64,000 bases of DNA, taken from NCBI GenBank assembly GCA_002900995.3, contig PJEW03000013.1, positions 506,208-570,207 of the forward strand, in the 5' to 3' direction. Under the pieces are notes generated by a model. The model searched no databases, was not told where the DNA came from, and saw nothing but the letters and a program-made list of their open reading frames with translations. The stretch comes from Ganoderma boninense (taxonomy: Eukaryota > Basidiomycota > Agaricomycetes > Polyporales > Polyporaceae). The position numbers and the translations under genes were made by a program. How positions within the stretch are numbered: position 1 is the first letter of the stretch; the number at the start of each line of letters is the position of its first letter. Shown here one piece after another: positions 34,926 through 46,110 of the stretch.

Positions 34926-36590
34926 ACAGAAGCAGCTTACCTTCCCAACCAGTCCCATGAGGGAAGTAGCGTTCCTTCGCCTCTCGAATATATGAGCGAA
35001 TGTGCTCCCGATTGGAAAAAGAGACGTGAAGGTCGCTGAGGGTTGGACAAGGGAGCGAAGGTCGTAGCGCCCGCAGCCGTGCCTGGAGAACGGGGTGCCG
35101 TAAGAGTCGCCTCGGTGTTAAGTCTGGCAAGTCGGGCTTGATAGTATCGAGGATGTCGAAGAGGAGAGCACGGATGCTTGATGGTGTCTTTGCTGGGAGG
35201 GGAATGGGATGCCGATGGTCTCCACTACAAATGAGGAGAACGTACGGACAATCTGCGCGGTAGTCGGGAAGGGGCTCGAAGACAGTGAACTTGCTTTGGC
35301 AAGGCATGCGCACCATCTCTTGCGGAACGAGATTCCCAGCTTCATTGCGGTGGTCTACGGCTGGAGTGATACCGTATCAGCTCTCCTCGCGAGCAGTAAG
35401 CACACCAATACTCACGGCAATTCACTCGAATGGACGTGCTATTTGTAACAGTGTTGCATGGCGCACGGGGTCCGTAACCTTCGCTCTTCGCCAGTGCGTC
35501 TAGTTCGTGGACAGTCTCCTTGTCGCCGTTGAATGCAGCTTCTAGGTACTCGAGATCGTATGAGCCGTCGCGGATGGTGTAATCGATGAAGTGCGTGCGA
35601 TCGTCTCGGGTGTAATGCTCGCACCTAAAACACTGAGTAATAAGTCCTGATACCGGCGCGCGGTGAAGGTGCTAAATACATATTGGATAAAAGGCTCTCC
35701 ATCAACATCATAAAGGTAGAGAAGCTTGCCAGTGCAGGTGCGCCCGGAGTCTGCATGGTATCCCCGCTGTCCTCGAGCATGCGCAATGAGGAGGTCGCGC
35801 TGCTCAGGCTCCAATGTTGCGTCGGCACTCGAGTGTTGCCGGTCTATCACAGCGCTGCAGCCGTGTTGACGGTAGGCTGCGAGTCGCCCCACAGTCCGCT
35901 CGAAAATCGTTCGGAATGGTGTAGCAGAGCTAGCGCGTTCATCGCGATCCTGCCGGAGTCGCAGTCTCAGGGCAGTTCGAGTTGCGGATGTATGCGAGGC
36001 GTCGAATAGGCTGAAATCTCCCTTTGGGCAGACCTTGCAGCCCTGACCTTTGAGAAGAATAAGAAGATGGATACAAATCAACTTAACTGATGAACATACA
36101 AGTAGTATGGGACCGGCGACATGGCACCATGACGCCGTCTGGGTTGCGAAGCACATCGCAAAATACTGGGACTCCCTTCTTGCTAGCTCCGTTGGGTGCT
36201 CCTCGCGCGTATGCAATGTACTGACATGGATCCTCCCATACCTGAGGGTCAGCCTGGAGAAGGTGACCAACGGACCCTTCCGAGAGCGTCTCCGGATACT
36301 CGAGTGCGAACCCGAGGGGGTGTCGAAGGAGGATGTCAAGGGTCGTAATCCGGTTGATCTTGACATTATATTCACGCTGAACACCTGGGGAATGAAGTAG
36401 TGCAGATGTGTCTTGAACAGCTGGGAGCTCGCGCGGAAGACAGGGAGGCGTAGATGGGGAAATGGGTCGCGTATTTGTTTTGAAGTATGCGTTAAGTACA
36501 TGAAGTGCAGCGAGGATATGTGAAGGGACAAAGATGGGACCTGTGCTGGTGTCCGGGAGAGAGGCTCGGAGGGAAGACAGCTCGTTCTGA
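33230..36590 (-). pseudogene. DDE-like transposase gene, 5'-truncated and frameshifted
   Basis: Minus-strand exons: about 36590-36100, 36047-35680, 35617-35416, 35360-34941, 34864-34592, 34528-34331, 34272-33998, 33936-33719, 33660-33579 and 33522-33230. The N-terminal part has DILLRHPLGFALEYPETLSE and a Cys cluster built across an intron (CRRSHTTCQGCKVCP). Next comes FEPLPDYRADCPYVLLICSG followed by DHRHPIPLP, a WRKY/GCM1-like C-C-H-x-H arrangement as in Mutator-like transposases. The core has YLQSDIAFKRVAGFKEFELG (first Asp), GLGLYLQRLARALP, and later WVDDKIKSKFAFEGMCWEKS and a Lys-rich coil. The gene starts exactly at the inverted-repeat boundary, so its true start is missing. Exon 34272-33998 carries an extra CT in a CT run (near 34187) that shifts the frame. 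Assignment to a Mutator-like family is inference. Confidence 0.65.
34926..36590. other. Spacer of the giant inverted repeat (1665 bp)
   Basis: Single-copy sequence between the arms. It is filled by the N-terminal half of the transposase gene (minus strand). The left junction (34925/34926) lies inside the transposase intron 34940-34865; the right junction (36590/36591) cuts the N-terminal exon. Both sides of the junction share TTCTG next to GCGAGCAC, a possible microhomology. Confidence 0.9.
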
Positions 36591-36651
36591 GCGAGCACAT
36601 TGGGTAATACTATCGCTCCTAAGCCCCTGTGTACTGATTGTTGGTTGGAAG

Positions 36652-38284
36652 GGTTACGGTACACAAAGCGTGCAGAAGACGCTTTGCCAGCGGAGGACAT
36701 CTATGTCCGTTACATGCAAGAACTGAAGCATTCCGAACTTGCAGCCGCTGCAGGAGATTTCGACGACGTTGCCTCTGAGACAGTGCGTATCGTCATCTGC
36801 ATGACTCGTGAGCAAAGTCGACGCCTCCTCCGTGCAAAATATCTTCAAAGTGATATTGCATTTAAACGGGTCGCAGGGTTCAAGGAGTTTGAACTCGGTA
36901 GTTGGGACGAGGAGAACAATGTTGGTACGTAGTGATTGTCCACCTATTCACTGTGTTCAAAACAGCTAATCCAGTATGACTTATAAGCTGTTGTCTTCTG
37001 TCGTGTTTTCGTCACGCGAGAGACGGCCGCGGTCCACTACTTCATTTTTTGTAAGATAGAAGAGATTCTCCGCATGGACACCGGTTCAGCGTGGACGTGG
37101 CGCCATCTTCATGCTTCATCTCTGGTCGACTTCGATACCGGAGTTCAGCAATGGACTGCGGATCAACATTTGGGACAGGCAAAGGGTTTATTTCTACCTT
37201 CTTCGTTCATTTCTGCAAACTGCATTAATGATTGCTATGACAGGTCTCGGGTTATATTTGCAGCGACTTGCCCGTGCGCTTCCAGCCGACAAGCTGGACC
37301 TTCATGAACAGCACCGGCCACTGTCGTCTCTCTCTATATATGACCATTTGCATCGTGTTTTCCGGCTTTGCACCGTGCACATCAAGAGAAATATCCAAGG
37401 GTGTGCGGTATTGGACGAGGTGAAACATCTTATGCGCAGCTTGATTTGCATCGAGCATGACGACTGGAATGGTACTGTCGCTGCCATTCGGGAAGAAGGT
37501 GGCCGTGCAGGCACAAGTCTGTCATATTCTCTCTTTGGTCTGGGTATAATCGAGTTGCTGATGTTTGCAAAATTTAGACTGGGTCGATGACAAGATCAAG
37601 AGCAAGTTTGCATTCGAGGGGATGTGCTGGGAGAAATCCCACATACCCTTAGAAGTTTGGCAAGCTGGTCCACGCCATAGCAACCTTATTGAAATTCTTC
37701 ATGCAGATGCCAACCGAGAAGGAACATCTTGTAGTTTGGTTGGCGCTGTCTTCCGAGGTCGCAATCTTGACCTCATGAAGCTTCGCTCCCTTCAAGTAAG
37801 CTTGTGGTATTCACCTTCCATTCAGATTGTAATATATACTCAATTTTCCGAAGATCCATGAATCTACAGGAATACAGCACTCATGGCGTCTGCGTGGCAT
37901 CGCCAAGAGAGCGTTCAAGTCACTCAAGTCGCAGCGTGTGTTATCTTCCATCTCTTTTGGGCATTATATGCTAACGCTTCTTGCCATGCAGAGAAAGCAC
38001 GTGTAAAGCTTCTCAAGACAGCAGATAAGAAAATTGTGTCTGCAAAGCGCAAGTACGCCACTAAGGAGAGCGCTGCCCAGAAGGCCCGAGCTCGTCTGCA
38101 ACGGAGGATGACGTTATTGAACTCAAGGTGTTCGGCGGGTAATGGTGCAGGTGATACATTCGCTCTTCAGTGCGCAGTTTCCCACACAGAGGCTGCGAGG
38201 GCTCAAGCGGCCCAGAACCTTATCCCTCTTATTAGCACAGGATCGGGCAGGGTGGTCCTTGGTCAAAGTGTAGCGTTCAAGTAG
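36652..38284 (+). pseudogene. Transposase 3' half, right-arm copy
   Basis: Plus-strand duplicate of the last six exons of the transposase (from GLRYTKRAEDALPAED to the stop at 38284), preceded only by part of an intron and no N-terminal exons. In this copy the CT run near 37328 is two bases shorter, so SLSIYDHLHRVFRLCTVHIK is read without a frameshift. It is headless because the arm begins within the intron, and so cannot make a complete protein. It lies head to head with the truncated left gene. Confidence 0.75.
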
Positions 38285-39350
38285 TCTATGGTACTATCAA
38301 CCGGCTGCCTGCTGGAGTGACATTGAACCACCCCCATTATCTGACCGTACTACGTCCGAGTCTCTGAGTCGACTGCTAAGTTGGTTCCAACTTGCTTCAC
38401 CCCTCGGACGCGGCGCCTAGTGCGAGAGGGTTTTCGCCCAGTACTCGTGAGCCACCAATGGCCGTGCCGACAGCCCGGGGTGTGATACCCGGTTCACAAC
38501 ACAGGCTCCGAGTCGGTTGGAAGTTGAGAGGCTTTTCACGAGAGCATCCAAGTAGTAACTGTTTCTCTCGCCAACTCACTTTGGGAACAGGGCCGCCCTG
38601 TACTGGTCATGACAGGAATTCAGACCTTGAACGGACATGTTGTCGACCTCTGGATGCTTCGCCAAGTTCGAACATGCCACATCCAGGAGTTCCTCCTCAT
38701 GGACACATCCTGAGTCTGTTCTCCTGCCCGAGCTCATCATCTGCGCAAGTGCCGGGGCCATCTGAACATTGGAAAAAATCTGCTTTGTCTGCAAATGAAA
38801 CGTAGACCTACCACAATTGCGAGCCCCGACACCCTTCTCTCATTGCTTCAAGTTGCCATGCACGCATGGTGATCCCACCTCCAGGTCTCATCCAAGTCCG
38901 ACTCAGTCGCCCATGTCAGCATCTCCATACCCAGATTAGCATCTCTGCAGGCCGGACCGCTCACGAGTCACAAGAGGCTCAGTGGCGTGCAATACCAATG
39001 ACAGCGGCTTGATGCTCCGTACCGACTGAGCTCGGACATAGGAACTCAATTGGAAACCTTATCAATGCGATGATTTTTAATTACAGAAAGACAGTATATA
39101 GTATCAGTGATAGCACTGGCTGCATATCACAGTCAACGAGACAATAAGGGTAGTGCAAAAGGGATAAGAGGCCAACGAGGACCGCATAAGACTAGCAATA
39201 CGGTGTGCCACTGGGCACAATGGAGAACAACTCTAACAATTAAAAGGAAGAGGAGCATTAAACACATGTAAGCGGAACAGGACGGGGAGATAACAACTAG
39301 GAGCAAACTAACATTTTGTGAATACTTAACAGCTCGGCGCACGAGTTCAG

Positions 39351-40378
39351 TCATCCTGCGTAAGGTCAATCACGAAGTCCTTGTTAGAATCTTGAGCACG
39401 AAGGGCAGCACGCGCACACTTGACATACCTGCCTGTCGAGCTGCAGCGTTCGTGGCACCACGGCGCCGCTGTGCCTCTAGAAGCGGATAAGTGACTGGGA
39501 AAAAAACCTCAGGCTAATTAGCAACTTATCGACAAGAAATATCTAGTCACTTACTCGGAGATGAGTTCGGGACGAATTGAGGGCATGTTCAACCCTGGCC
39601 CGAGTTGGAGTCGAGGGACCAGGGTCCGGGCGAGTAGGCGACGCGAGCTCATTTAAGTCGTCCACATCGCCCTCATGCACAACGGGAGCAGGGGCAGGGT
39701 GGACTTCAGCTAGTACGCTAGTCAGCCACGCGAATAGTGATTGAAGTGTAAGACACTCACCACGCCGGAGGGGGTATTTCTTACACGGTAACCCCATCTT
39801 GTGGTAGTACTGCTCGAGGCGGACTGTACTTGTTAATCAGAGGTTGCTAGAGTCAATGGAATGATATAAGGTACATACCAAAGTACTTGCAAGTGCCGGT
39901 TGCACATGCGGCAACCCACTCTCCGGAAAGCCGCCCCGTCTCCACGCAGAAGATGGCAGCCTCAACGAAGGCGTTCGGGTCCAGCTGGCCAGAGCGCACT
40001 GGGCATAGGCATCCAGGACCCAAGAAGCTGTGGGTCAGTCGGTGGGTGACGAGCTCCTCGGGGTTGATGCGCTCGCAGCGGTCATTGACAGGCCTGTAAA
40101 ACACGAAGTTAATCCAACAAAGCACATGTTTGGACAGGCGAAAAGACTCACCAGTACCAGGCTTGCAGTTCAGTGCCGTGAAAGGAGAGGATCACGTTGC
40201 GCTGCTTGGAGATACGGCGGCGGTAGGGAAGGTACACGTCAGCACGGGATGCACGAGAAGGAGAAGGGATGCGAGAGAGTTCATGGTCGTAGATTGGTGG
40301 AAAGAGGGAGCGAGATTGGGAATGAGTGGGAGTGGTCGGCGAGCGAAGACGAGCCGTTGATGAGCGGACCACAGGCAT
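39351..40378 (-). pseudogene. Companion gene, right-arm copy, frameshifted
   Basis: Mirror copy of the gene at 31135-32163 with the same exon layout. In the fourth exon one C is missing from a CCCC run (near 39570), which turns SSPNSSP into an unrelated tail and abolishes the last exons. Apart from this and one substitution near 40239 the coding parts match. Confidence 0.75.
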
Positions 40379-41248
40379 GTTCAAAGGAATGGGTTGGGTA
40401 GCGCGCAAAGGAGAGGGAGGTGAACACGTTGAAACTCTGACTTGGATGGATCGACGCACCTGTCTTTTATGCTGTCCGGACTCCGCTGCCCCAAGTTCCA
40501 GCGACCCTATGGAAGCCGCAGCCTGAGCTCATCGACGATGTGTTCAATCCAGCACCCAGTGGAGTTGCGAGGCTGCGCCCAACTTGCGCGACGTTATTGA
40601 TGTCGTCCAGGAGGAGCGATCGACGCTAGGACAGGGACCAAGTGGCAGTTTAAAATGAGAATGAGACGAGGTGTGACACGCTGTTCATCCCAGTCTTGGG
40701 AGGTGTTCAAAATAATTGTAGAAAAATGAGGGGGTAGGGTTTGGTGCTCGGGCTTGGGTTACGGCAAGGCAACGGCAAGGCCGGTGGTGCTCGGGCTCGG
40801 CCAGATCGGGGGGGCAGGAGAACTGAGAACTGATTTGATGGAACCGACTACGCTATGACAAATAGCTCAGGTAAGCTAGGGTAAAGTAGGTACCTCGCCG
40901 GCCCAATAGGAACGTGAGAAAGGAAACCAACTGCGGGGAGAGAAGATTATTGGAGATGCGCAAGATGGGGAGGAAGGATGAAGGTAGAAGACGTCGTACG
41001 AGACGGGAATGGATAGATTATGCGCTTGTATGAACCCCATATGCGAGCTGCCAAACGAATGGACGCCGTATGCCACAATGCCGCAATACGAGAAAGGAGA
41101 CGCCGAGTGGGAATGTCGTCGCGCTGTGTGGCCACAACGGCAGGTAAGGGAGGCACCGTGCCGTAAAAGTAGTGGGCAGGAGGTCATTGATCCGGGTGAT
41201 GAGCGCCCTTAAGGCGCTAATCGAACTGGAACAATCGACTGTCCTCTC

Positions 41249-41331
41249 GGAGGTGGCATCAGCGTCGGCAAGCTAGCCGACCTGAACGAGTTTTCTTGGA
41301 GGACGTCTACTTATCGTTTTGCAAACCGCTG
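41249..41331 (+). repeat. Miniature element A, right-end fragment
   Basis: Matches the last ~85 bases of 10829-11283 (GGCATCAGCGTCGGCAAGCT through CAAACCGCTG, then TA), with a few small insertions (TTCTTGG, CTACTTATCG). The left part is missing and replaced by the arm of the giant inverted repeat. Confidence 0.8.
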
Positions 41332-41382
41332 TATCCCGTCACAGCAGAAGATCAGCGCCTCATTCCGGAAGGATAATTTATG

Positions 41383-41520
41383 ACAGCTGTTTGCATAACG
41401 ATAGACCCCTCGGCTACTTTTTACACACAAGGGCGGACACTCAACTTAATGATCCGAGTGATCTGGCTACATCGCTGATTCAATATTTAAGTCCCAGCAG
41501 CCGTGCTGGAGGCGCGGAGA
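41383..41520 (+). repeat. Miniature element B, truncated copy
   Basis: Begins CAGCTGTTTGCATAACGATA and continues CCCCTCGGCTACTTTTTACA as in the complete copy at 62524-62732. The interior (GATCCGAGTGATCT, GCTGATTCAATATT) matches that copy in reverse complement, so the element is rearranged; the second terminal repeat is absent. Confidence 0.6.
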
Positions 41521-42692
41521 CGAGGCGACCTGAAAAAAGACAGCCTCGAAAACCGGGGGGTTAATCAAAGATGATTGGCTATGAAGGGAGGGAGGGAGGG
41601 CGAGCTAATGTGGCTGAAGTTGATGAGGACGGGAGGGGCAGGCATGATCGCGAGGGTCCATGGGGCGGGATACTAGTGGGCGCCAGCGAGCGAAGGTGCC
41701 GGGAAGGAGGAAGGAGCGAGGTTACAAAAACAAAAATGCATGGAAAACGAACAATGGGGAGCGCGACCCTCAAACGACACAACTCCAATGGCGGTGGAGG
41801 GTGCCGTGATGCATGTGCGGGCCAACGATGGTGGTTCCAGGTGTACGCGAGCGAGCGTCAACGGGGTCATAGCCCGAAACGAGAGAAGATCTTGAAAATG
41901 CGAATCTTGGCTGCCGGCGCACTATGCTGTAATATTGGTGGCATAAACAAGTGTGAATGGGTCTATGGAGGGCACCGGATGGCTAGAGGATGCGCGAGAT
42001 CGAAGATAGGGGCTTTGAGCTGCTGAGACCGACCAAAAAGGCAGCGAGCCGGTATAGGGAGTGGATGGATGACCGTTGGACATCAAGGAAGGAGTAGATG
42101 GAGATTGGAAGGGTCGAAAATGGGGGATTGAATGAGGGGATGGTCGCGGTGATGAACCGCGGACGAGTGAGACGAGCGAGAGTCGAAAGGACCGAGTTTG
42201 GCGGACGAACCAAACTGTAACGGGCGGCCTGCCGCCGCGAGGTCGAAACGTGTACAGAAGGCGAGTACAGCGAAAGGGCAGCAATGCCAGCCCGAGACCT
42301 GAGTTGGTTCGTCAAGAGATGCATATCGTAGCCGACTAATCTAACGTGATCGGATCATAGAGTCACGGCGAGGGTAACGGGGGCCGTTACACCAGCCTGT
42401 CGCGTCGCTTTCTCCCACGATCCCGTGGGCGCGTCGGTCCCCTTCTCAATCTAGAACTCGTGGCCTCGAATTATTGTACAGACTTCAAGTCAAGACCCTT
42501 GATGATACTGGCGATGCTTTGATTGTCCGTGATACTACTAGTACATAGTACATGCTGGCAATATGAGCTCAGAGCGCGTTGACGTTCAGCTTAGCCAAAG
42601 TAGACTTTGCTTTCGTCTGGATTTGACTGCGTAGATTTTTAGAATTTATATCAATACATTTATATGTTGTCTCACCTGCAGGCTTACAGTGC
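41521..42692. other. No gene resolved
   Basis: Purine-rich on the plus strand with (GGGA)-type runs near 41585. Long open stretches on both strands lack splice continuity and protein-like composition. A small hairpin GTAACGG/CCGTTAC lies near 42374. Confidence 0.35.
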
Positions 42693-43721
42693 CTACGGCT
42701 CTTCCTTGGTAAAGCCCGCGATGATGGCATCGAGGCTCTTCATCGTCCTCGTGAAGCGTTTCTGTTCATCGGCCTCGCGCTTACGCCTCAACTCCCGCTC
42801 CTGCTCTAGTTGCGCGTCCATCTCCTCGACCAATTGTTTCACCTTGAAGTTCTCGTCGCGCGTAGCAATGATCTCCTTGGTGGTGTTGGCGATGTCCCTT
42901 TGAAGGTGGACGAGCTTCGAGTTGATGGCTTGGACATCATCGTCGAGCTTGTGGACGCTTTGAAGCAAGGTGTCGACGTCGACCTCGATGTCATTGACGC
43001 AGTCGATCTGCTCCTTGAAGTGCGCCGTTTGCTCCGTTAGGCTTTTGATTGCCCGACGTAAGTCCTGTCCGCTCAGTTGTTTAGCTTGTGTTGAATAATA
43101 CTCAAGTTGTAGTTGGTCTTACCTTAGCAGAACCTTTTTGCTGTTGTGGTTCTGCCGCTGCATGCTCCGGTAAGTGCGGAGTGGGAGACTCAAGCTTGCG
43201 TCTCTTCGGCTCTGGGCTGGGATGGTCTCGTGCTTGTGTAGCCGACGGACGCTTGTTACTAGTCGGAATTGTCTTCCTAGCGGTGATCATCTTTCTGGCT
43301 ATTTGGCGGTGTAGGTTGTGCTTTTTAACGGACCGTTCGGATTCAAGGGCAGGTTTGTCCCCGAAGCCGAAGTTGATGCATTCTGATCAAATTTTAGTCA
43401 GACTATAATGTTTGTCCAATATAAATCATACGTACTTGTCATCCAGCTACAATCGACGTTGTTGGTGTAGCAGTGGTCGCACTTCCATGTACACTCTGAA
43501 GATTGGCGACATCCTTTGTCGCGCTGCAGATTAAGTTGACTACAGGTGTCGCATGTCTCGTTCCGTATTGAAGATAGTGTCTTCCGGAAGTCTTTGGGTA
43601 GTTTTTCCACGTCGATGGGCGTAGGCAGCATTAACTTTCTAGTCGGGGTTTTGGGGTCATTCATGACGATGATGTCGTGATGTCCCTTTTGGGGGGTGTG
43701 GGGCTCTGAAGGGATGGACAT
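42693..43721 (-). CDS. Cysteine-cluster, coiled-coil protein
   Basis: Three exons, 43721-43436, 43382-43123 and 43064-42693, join in phase (introns of 53 and 58 bases) to give 305 residues. Residues about 55-95 hold a cysteine cluster: CDTC, then GC, EC, CDHC and DC within 40 residues, with the last Cys completed across the first intron (MTKCINFGFGDK). A basic, Ser/Pro-rich middle (KRRKLESPTP) suggests nuclear location. The last exon is a long amphipathic helix (SLTEQTAHFKEQIDCVND through LVEEMDAQLEQERELRRKR), predicted to form a coiled coil and dimerise. Probably a nucleic-acid- or chromatin-associated protein. It is not a standard Zn2Cys6 factor. The layout parallels the gene at 25735-26961. 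Confidence 0.7.
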
Positions 43722-44333
43722 TCAAGTACAGGTACTGCTAGTCCATGATATTACTGATTAGCAAGGTATGTCTTCAACGGTGCCTTACCATCTACTTTTC
43801 ACCAGCCGACTCCTTTCCCACCGCTCATGCATTCATGTGAATAATGCACACTTCGGTACACAGGCAATGGGTTGTGCTACTATTACCTGATCATTATACT
43901 TACCTTGAATTTTATGATTTGAGGTGGACGTACAAGGTCGAGGAAGAGATTGACGTAAAGGATGTCGACGTATGAGGTGTGGGGGTGGGGCGTGTTCTGA
44001 ATGTATTATTTTGCTACACTGGGTCAGAACCGCGGTGAGCGCTGGGGTGGTGGTAGTGGTTGGGAGTCAGAATGAATTGATTGGTAATGTCATCTTTTGT
44101 ATTACAGTTGTTTGGCTTTATTTGGCTGACTTATTATGTGTTTGTTGTTGTATGTTCACGTTGGTACATATCTTTGCTTATGCCTCCCGGAGTTGGCGCC
44201 CTCGCGCGGGGCTCGGTTGCATCGGACGGGCTCAGAGAGCGAGATCTGGGCGTCAACGAGGCGTGTTGAGGTCCAAAGCGCCAGCGCGGGCTACTCGCAA
44301 CGGAGCGGCGACCAAACCTGTCCGGGATGGACT

Positions 44334-45252
44334 TCTGGACATCCGTAAAACGCTGTCGTGCTGACGGCGCTGACAGCCATCAGTGTGGCAGCGCCCGCAG
44401 CGCCTTCAGCACTCAGCACCCCGGGCGTCTGTATCTCCCTCTCTTTCTCGCCACATCAATGCTCTGCTTCTCCCCTCAATGCCACCCTCCAGGCCCTACA
44501 ACTTCAGCATCAAGGCTCTCAATGGATGTTATGCGATATCTGGGACCTCGCGCAGGAGATTCCCAACGGCGGCCGCGGTGCTTGGGGTTTAATGTGCAGC
44601 GGAGCAACAGCGGCTGGGAGAGACGGGTGCAGCAAGGGTGGAGGGGACAGCGGTGCGGATTAGAGTACAGAGAAGGTGCGAGATGCATCAAGGTGCGTTC
44701 AATTTCACTGAGGTCAGTCCTGGAGCCCCCCTCTTTCCTTTGGTTCCTTCCCTCGGCGCGGTCATATCAACACAAGGGGCTACTGCGCGCCCTGCCTACT
44801 ACCGGTTGCAGCTCTATCCAGTCGTCGACTTCCAAATGTTGACATCCTTCCCCCTTTGTTCATATACGCTTCATTTTCCTGCCCTCCCTGTGGCTGAATC
44901 TGGGGCTTGAAGGTGCCATTTTCAGCGGTGTATCGCTCGGATGCGCCGCCTCTTCATCTCTTTCATCCCGGCCCAAATCCTACGTCGCTCGTCTCCTTAA
45001 TTATTTATATACCACATTGATCCAGTCTATCTCTCTGTAGCACAAATCATGCATGTAGAATTGGACAACATTGCAAAGCACAACGTACAATTACCAGATA
45101 CTATGAGACGCCGGGTGCGCGGCTGCTGGCGGTGCTGACAGCAACTTGATGGCAGGATGCTGTCACGCTAGCAGCTGACGTGCTGAACGCTGACGCGCTA
45201 ATCGTGCTGAGCGCGCTGGGTCAGCGCCGTCAGCGTTTTACAGGGGTCCAGA
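44334..45252. mobile_element. Non-autonomous DNA element (~0.92 kb)
   Basis: The ends are inverted: TCTGGAC then GTAAAACGCTG plus GACGGCGCTGAC on the left, and their reverse complements on the right (GTCAGCGCCGTCAGCGTTTT then GTCCAGA). Both subterminal regions are crowded with GCTGA/TCAGC motifs (44340-44440 and 45120-45235), as in many DNA transposons. GATGGA flanks both sides (44326 and 45251), overlapping slightly on the right, and may be the target duplication. No transposase inside. Confidence 0.55.
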
Positions 45253-45385
45253 TGGAGCAGGAGGACGCCGCCCCGAGACGGAGCAGCAGACGCAGGCCAT
45301 AAGTCAGTCACTCAAAGGGGGAGCCTTGGAGAGCCGGAGGAATGGGAGAGGCGATGTGCGGATGCGGCCAAAGAGAGAGTGAGAA

Positions 45386-46110
45386 TTACTGAATTGTGAC
45401 GGTGGGATGGGTACCGGAGGGAAGGCTGCCGTCAACGTGGTGGCATTTGGGGCTTGGTTTGCGCTGAAGATAGGGTGCAAGGTCGAAGAGACGCTGGTAC
45501 TGGAATCGAGACGCCGCGTCAGCCAAGGCGTTAGTGCTGCCAGGGATCCATTGAGACTCAGGTGAAGTCGAAGCGGCATGAGAGGGAGAGGAACTGCCGG
45601 AGGAGCTCCATCATTGGCTCTGATCTGATCGTGAGATTTGACAGGGCTGCGTGAACGTCCGTGTTATCCGTGTGGAAGAGCTCGAGTATGTGGCCGCCGC
45701 GAAGGTGGTCGCCCCAGCAAAGGATCGCATAGATGATGGCGTAAAACTCCTTGAATTTGATGTCGCGATGCTGGTAGCGGCGCGGGATCCGGACCGCGAA
45801 CCACATATCTTGGAGAACGCCGCCGGCCCCCTTCGTTCCACTGGCGTCCGTGTAGATGGCGATCTGCGGGCGAGCAGGGTCAATGATCGCAACGCCGTTC
45901 CAACGTGTGGCGAGGTTGATCCACCATGAGATGTCCCGGCGCACGGGCTTGGGTATGTGTCGGTGAGCATAGGGTGAAGTGAAGGAGGCCATGAAATTGA
46001 AGAGGGAGCGGATGAACATCGGAAAACAGAACTGAGCCCGATTTTCGGAGCTGCGCTTTGTCGCCCAAGAAAGTCTGACCCAATAAGGAATCTGCTTATC
46101 AGGAGCTTTT
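45386..46110 (-). pseudogene. Reverse-transcriptase RNase H remnant
   Basis: Minus-strand frame with the signature of the RT/RNase H region of fungal DIRS-like or related elements: SLFNFMASF, DISWWINLATRWNGVAI, YTDASGTKGAGGVL (RNase H Asp), IKFKEFYAIIYAILCWGDHL and LFHTDNTDVHAAL, ending SLSCRFDFT and stop. After a one-base shift it continues SPESQWIPGSTNALADAASR, the usual sequence after RNase H. The polymerase core upstream of 46110 is missing. A dead fragment; whether the parent carried a tyrosine recombinase cannot be seen here. Confidence 0.7.

Larger units (their letters stand above)
36591..41248 (-). repeat. Giant inverted repeat, right arm (4658 bp)
   Basis: Reverse complement of 30268-34925. 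The outer end (GTCCTCTC at 41241-41248) is followed at once by a fragment of miniature element A (41249-41331), whereas the outer flank of the left arm is unrelated. The right arm therefore sits in, or deleted part of, such an element. Confidence 0.97.

Noticed and set aside
35542..36600. 352-codon minus-strand frame in the inverted-repeat spacer
   Set aside because: Its first half is out of frame with the transposase N-terminal exon; only the part after about 36047 is a true exon.
42350..42480. Possible tRNA gene around a hairpin
   Set aside because: No A/B box pair or cloverleaf could be drawn; only a short GTAACGG stem is present.
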